Below, piece by piece: positions 60,752-64,000 of a stretch of 64,000 bases of DNA. The stretch comes from Stenotrophomonas sp. UBA7346 (lineage in GTDB: Bacteria; Pseudomonadota; Gammaproteobacteria; Xanthomonadales; Xanthomonadaceae), in contig DKPB01000059.1 of the NCBI GenBank assembly GCA_002471015.1, forward strand, positions 496-64,495. The letters are read 5' to 3'. Every line of letters begins with the position of its first letter. The stretch's first letter is position 1. The notes beneath the pieces are model-generated. The model worked only from the letters and a program-made list of their open reading frames with translations. It was not told where the DNA came from and did not search any database. The translations under genes and the position numbers were made by a program.

Positions 60752-62335
60752 TTACATCGCATGCGAAGTGGCTTGATCTTCGATACATTGAATAAGGTCT
60801 TCGCAAAACATGTTGATCTTTCTCTCGTATTCGTTTCCTGCTTCAAGATCGAAATGAGAGTGAGCTACGGTCATGTGCTTCAGATATGCGATCTGGAATC
60901 TCATAAACGCTTCCATTCGGTTGCTACGGCCGAAAAGTAATGCGTAGGCGATGCAATATCGATGATAGAGGGTGAGCATCGCGCCTTGCGGGATGTAGTC
61001 CTCTTCATATAGCTCTTCGATGTCTCTTGAGGTGTCCAGGTGACTCAGTAGGCGAGATACCGTTTTCTCGCTTGAGCTCTGTCCTTTCCAGTAGGGCGTG
61101 TACTTCGTTTTGATCTTCTTTTGTATCGTTATGGCTGAAAGGGCTGCAACGCAGTCGGCCATTGAAACGTTGACGACATCATGATCTGTTCTGTGCCATT
61201 CGTGGAAGACATAGGCATGCAGAACCTTCTGCGTTTCGTTGGCTATGTTTGTGATCTCGCTGGATCTCAACTCATATCCAGTGGCTTGGTGAACCAAGCG
61301 TGCCAGCTCATTTGCATGGGTTTGCAGGAAGGAGTGAATAGCTGCAAGTGATGTGACAGGTCGCAATAGAACATCGCACTCCGTCGGTGAGGAGATGGCG
61401 TGAGCGAATAGTGGCTCTATCTTGTATTTGCTTAACTCTTCGTTTTCTGATTCGACAACCTGCTGATACTCTCCAATGAAGTGCAGGAATGGGAGCGTTA
61501 GCAAATAAATGTATAGCCTTTCGTGGACGGGGGTGGCTTCTTTGCTGGGCAAGATAGGTGAGGGTTGATAGCTTTCTATTTGATGTGCGCCAAACATAAA
61601 AGCGCTTGCAATGGCTTCATCATTGCTGGCGAAAGCCATGTAGATAGGGTCTATAAGCTCTTTTATGTGTCTGGCGTAGTATTCAAGGAGTTTCGATGGT
61701 GTGAGTCTGTTGATGTGGATCTGGCTGCGTCTTTCTTCGTCAATCTCACGCTCAAGTGTGGATATGAGATAGGACGCTGCTTTTATGGTCTTTTCGTTTC
61801 TTGGGGTGTTACGTTCTGTCCAGTGCTCGAAGGTGGGATTAATGGTTCCTGGTTTCGATATTCTTTGAAGCAGCTGGGTGTCGCTGGAGTCGTTCTTGAT
61901 GTAAAGGAGCTTTATTGTTTTTAGAGTAGAGATTGGGAGGGTGCAATTCCCGCTGGGAATCTCTTGTTCCAATGTAGAGTTGATGAAGTCAATGACTCCA
62001 TTTAGCTCCTTGCGCGTTATTGTTTTTCCGGAGGCATCGGAGTGTTTTGATTTGCCGCCACTTGGCGTTTCTGTAAGCTCGTAATTGAGCTCATTCAAAA
62101 GATCGTTGATGCTTCCAGTTGTTGATTGGTCTGTTGCTTGATCTTTTTCGAAGTCGAAGCGCGGCTTGTACTTCCCTGATTCGTTGTTGCTGCTTTCCAT
62201 TTTCAACCGCCATCCTTTTGGTTGTGTATAGCATTTGATGATCGCTATGTCGCCGATCCTTATCAGCGGACCTGCATAAGGTCGATCCACTTCGTTGTAT
62301 AGCGTGGAGACAACGAACGCAATGAGAGCGGCCAT
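60752..62335 (-). CDS. Large AT-rich gene of unknown function
   Basis: The 527-residue protein is not recognised. It opens with a hydrophobic stretch (MAALIAFVVSTLYNEV), then a low-complexity, Ser/Thr/Lys-rich region, then mostly helical sequence. Seen motifs include ERLYIYLLTLPFLHFIGEYQ near residue 285 and HEWHRTDHD near 395. No P-loop, nuclease or DNA-binding motif is visible. It is clearly richer in A and T than all neighbours. The start is uncertain: ATG 62335 lacks a ribosome binding site, and ATG 62200 (MESSNNESG) has AAGGATGG upstream. It sits between oriT and the AAA gene, a common place for cargo. Confidence 0.7.
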   Translation of the reverse strand: MAALIAFVVSTLYNEVDRPYAGPLIRIGDIAIIKCYTQPKGWRLKMESSNNESGKYKPRFDFEKDQATDQSTTGSINDLLNELNYELTETPSGGKSKHSDASGKTITRKELNGVIDFINSTLEQEIPSGNCTLPISTLKTIKLLYIKNDSSDTQLLQRISKPGTINPTFEHWTERNTPRNEKTIKAASYLISTLEREIDEERRSQIHINRLTPSKLLEYYARHIKELIDPIYMAFASNDEAIASAFMFGAHQIESYQPSPILPSKEATPVHERLYIYLLTLPFLHFIGEYQQVVESENEELSKYKIEPLFAHAISSPTECDVLLRPVTSLAAIHSFLQTHANELARLVHQATGYELRSSEITNIANETQKVLHAYVFHEWHRTDHDVVNVSMADCVAALSAITIQKKIKTKYTPYWKGQSSSEKTVSRLLSHLDTSRDIEELYEEDYIPQGAMLTLYHRYCIAYALLFGRSNRMEAFMRFQIAYLKHMTVAHSHFDLEAGNEYERKINMFCEDLIQCIEDQATSHAM

Positions 62336-62380
62336 TGGGTGTTGATAGGTGCGTCGGACTGCTCGCCAGACCTCGATCCT

Positions 62381-62515
62381 TCAGGTCGCCAGCCGGCGTT
62401 GCCGACTGCATGGGTACCTGCCAAATTTCGCGTTGATCTGGTCTAGCACGGCCATGGCCCGCTCTGCTTTCTCACCGGACCTGACGCTCTGGTACAAAGA
62501 GAGTACATAGGGGGC
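62381..62515 (-). pseudogene. umuC: Remnant of the umuC 3' region
   Basis: On the minus strand, 62515 to 62417 reads YVLSLYQSVRSGEKAERAMA then VLDQINAKFGR, close to the C-terminal region of DNA polymerase V subunit UmuC (LM.VMD.INA+.GRGT type). After this the frame departs from the family and stops at 62381-62383. No other part of umuC and no umuD is visible, so only about 35 recognisable codons remain. Confidence 0.5.
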
Positions 62516-62522
62516 AGTGAGC

Positions 62523-64000
62523 ATGATCCGAACAATCTCAATCCATCGTCACAAGAGCTTTCATTCCACCAACGCGCATTCGGTCCAGATCCCGAACAAA
62601 CCTGCGACTTACGTCTACGGTCTCAACGGAGCAGGAAAGTCTTCTATCGGTGAAGTGGTCGACGGGCTGGCACGCAACGATCCCGCCTTTGCGCACTGCA
62701 GGATCGAGACAACCGACAATGCGCGCTACCGATACTTGGTCTACAACCACCACTACGTTGAACGCCTGATCGGCCAGCCCATCCAAGGCATCTTCACCGT
62801 CGGCGAAGTCGACACTGTCCGCCAGCAACGTATCCAGGACATCGAGACCCGAAACGGCGAGTTGGACGTTCTGATCGCCGACGCCACCACAAGTGTCAAG
62901 GCAGCCGAAAGCAACCTTGCCAAGGAGCTGGTACGGGCCAAGGACGAGATCTGGAAGGCCCACGACTGGGGCAAGAAGACGGTACTGGCTTCCTTGCTTG
63001 AGGGCTACGGCCGGAACAAGGAAAAATTCTTCACCGACCTGCGCACACATGCCTTGCCCGAGAACGGGCAGCTGGACACGATCGAACGCCTTGAAAGGTG
63101 CTGGGCCGATGTTTCTGGCACCGAAAGTGAGCGCGCATTGGTGTCCCTGGATACCAGTGCGCTGAGTCGGATCGAGAATGACCCCATTTGGGGTGAGGTC
63201 GTGGAGGTGTCGACCTCGAGTCGCCTAGCACCATTCGTTGCCGAACTGGGCAACGCGGACTGGGTCGCGCGTGGACAGGCTTACACGCATAAGGATCAAT
63301 GTCCGTTTTGCCAGCAGGGGTTGCCCCACGATTTCCGCGAAGAGTTGGCGAGGCTCCTGGAAGGCGAGCGCAAGGCGAAGGTCGACAGGATCTCGCTGCT
63401 GGTTCAGAGCTACGCCGTCCAGCTCGACGCGTTAGAGCAGCGTACCCAGACCATTTTGACCGACCCCGACGCAAGAGAGGCAGGGGTGGAGCCTGCCTGG
63501 ACCCAAGCTCGGGGGGCATTCCACGACACACTGACGGCGTTGCGTCGGAAAGAAGCGCAGCCGGGGGAGGCGGTGTCCATCTCCCCTGTCAATGTAGACG
63601 CATTGGTCGAAGCATTGGCCAAGCTCAACGCGCTGATCGCTGACTTCAATGCGCGCATCCGGGATCGCAGGGGCGAGCGTGAGCGGATTAAGACCATGTT
63701 TTTCCAGGTCATGCATGCCGAGCGTATGGACGCCTACGCGCACCATGATGCGTTACTCGGACCGCTGCAGGAAGCCGAAACACAGGCAAAGGCAGGCCTG
63801 CAAGCGAGGGGGCAGGAGCGAGATGGCCTCAACACCGAATTACGTGAGCTGCGCCGGCTTCAAAAGGGCGTCGATGCCTCAATCGATGCGATCAACGATC
63901 GACTCCGCAGCTTGGGGATCACGGCATTTAGCATCGATCGCAAGACAGACGAGGATCGCGTGTACTGCCTGGTTCGCCCAGGGATAGCCACTAGCGAGAC
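62523..64000 (+). CDS. AAA-family coiled-coil ATPase, RloC/PrrC-like, 3' end outside window
   Basis: The frame is open from ATG 62523 to the end of the window (492 codons without a stop). Walker A is GLNGAGKSS (residues 33-41). YNHHYVERL and GIFTVGEVD follow as in AAA_13-type proteins (PrrC, RloC). Long coiled coils flank a CPFC pair at residues 260-263, similar to the zinc hook of RloC. RloC and PrrC are anticodon nucleases activated when phage counters restriction; their nuclease domain is at the C-terminus, which lies beyond the window. SMC-like or other AAA_13 proteins without nuclease remain possible. An AGGGGG stretch about 11 bases before the ATG supports the start. Confidence 0.75.
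   Translation, partial: MIRTISIHRHKSFHSTNAHSVQIPNKPATYVYGLNGAGKSSIGEVVDGLARNDPAFAHCRIETTDNARYRYLVYNHHYVERLIGQPIQGIFTVGEVDTVRQQRIQDIETRNGELDVLIADATTSVKAAESNLAKELVRAKDEIWKAHDWGKKTVLASLLEGYGRNKEKFFTDLRTHALPENGQLDTIERLERCWADVSGTESERALVSLDTSALSRIENDPIWGEVVEVSTSSRLAPFVAELGNADWVARGQAYTHKDQCPFCQQGLPHDFREELARLLEGERKAKVDRISLLVQSYAVQLDALEQRTQTILTDPDAREAGVEPAWTQARGAFHDTLTALRRKEAQPGEAVSISPVNVDALVEALAKLNALIADFNARIRDRRGERERIKTMFFQVMHAERMDAYAHHDALLGPLQEAETQAKAGLQARGQERDGLNTELRELRRLQKGVDASIDAINDRLRSLGITAFSIDRKTDEDRVYCLVRPGIATSE

Overview
The window is a GC-rich gammaproteobacterial chromosome segment, most likely from Stenotrophomonas (Xanthomonadaceae). The gene order (cvpA-purF, phoB-phoR-ppk-ppx, tig-clpP-clpX-lon-hupB, gloB-rnhA-dnaQ) fits that family. 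Short palindromes that begin or end in GTAG, of the kind called SMAG elements in Stenotrophomonas maltophilia, occur near 19.8 kb and 31.0-31.2 kb.

Positions 1-36.2 kb are core chromosome. They carry the end of a SPOR-domain gene, cvpA, purF, a ferritin-like DUF455 gene and a small lipoprotein gene. Next come lpxH, a PAP2 phosphatase, a GT4 glycosyltransferase and a large TonB-dependent receptor. A phosphate and polyphosphate block (phoB, phoR, ppk1, ppx) follows, with a Pho box upstream of phoB. Then come a BepA-like M48 protease, grxC, an AhpD-like gene, NAD-type isocitrate dehydrogenase and a Bax-inhibitor-1 protein. A tRNA cluster (Pro, Arg, His, two Lys, Leu) leads into the proteostasis run tig-clpP-clpX-lon-hupB, and a second cluster (Val, three Asp) into ppiD. 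mltD, gloB, a methyltransferase, rnhA, dnaQ and a PP2C phosphatase end at tRNA-Ser(CGA).

From tRNA-Ser (36187-36277) to the window end the content is accessory. 36.6-53.4 kb is a BREX type 3 phage-defence operon: WYL regulator (BrxR), BrxF, BrxC, an extra HEPN-motif protein, a DUF1156-type PglX methyltransferase, a SNF2-like helicase (BrxHII), PglZ, BrxA, and a single-chain GmrSD-like (DUF262 plus DUF1524) restriction enzyme. The HEPN-motif gene between brxC and pglX is not part of the usual BREX-3 set and is the best candidate for something undescribed.

53.7-59.7 kb is a plasmid- or phage-like module: DUF932 protein, RadC-like JAB protein, YqaJ nuclease, a frameshifted 'hydrolase or metal-binding' protein, an AlpA-like regulator, a small protein and a YfjI-like DUF3987 protein. 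A convergent MobA/MobL relaxase follows, with an IncQ-like nic sequence just upstream of it, so the element looks mobilizable. 60.7-64.0 kb holds an AT-rich gene of unknown function, a remnant of the 3' end of umuC, and the first 492 codons of a coiled-coil AAA ATPase with a CxxC motif that resembles RloC/PrrC anticodon nucleases. No integrase is visible, so the far end of the island and its second attachment site lie beyond the window.
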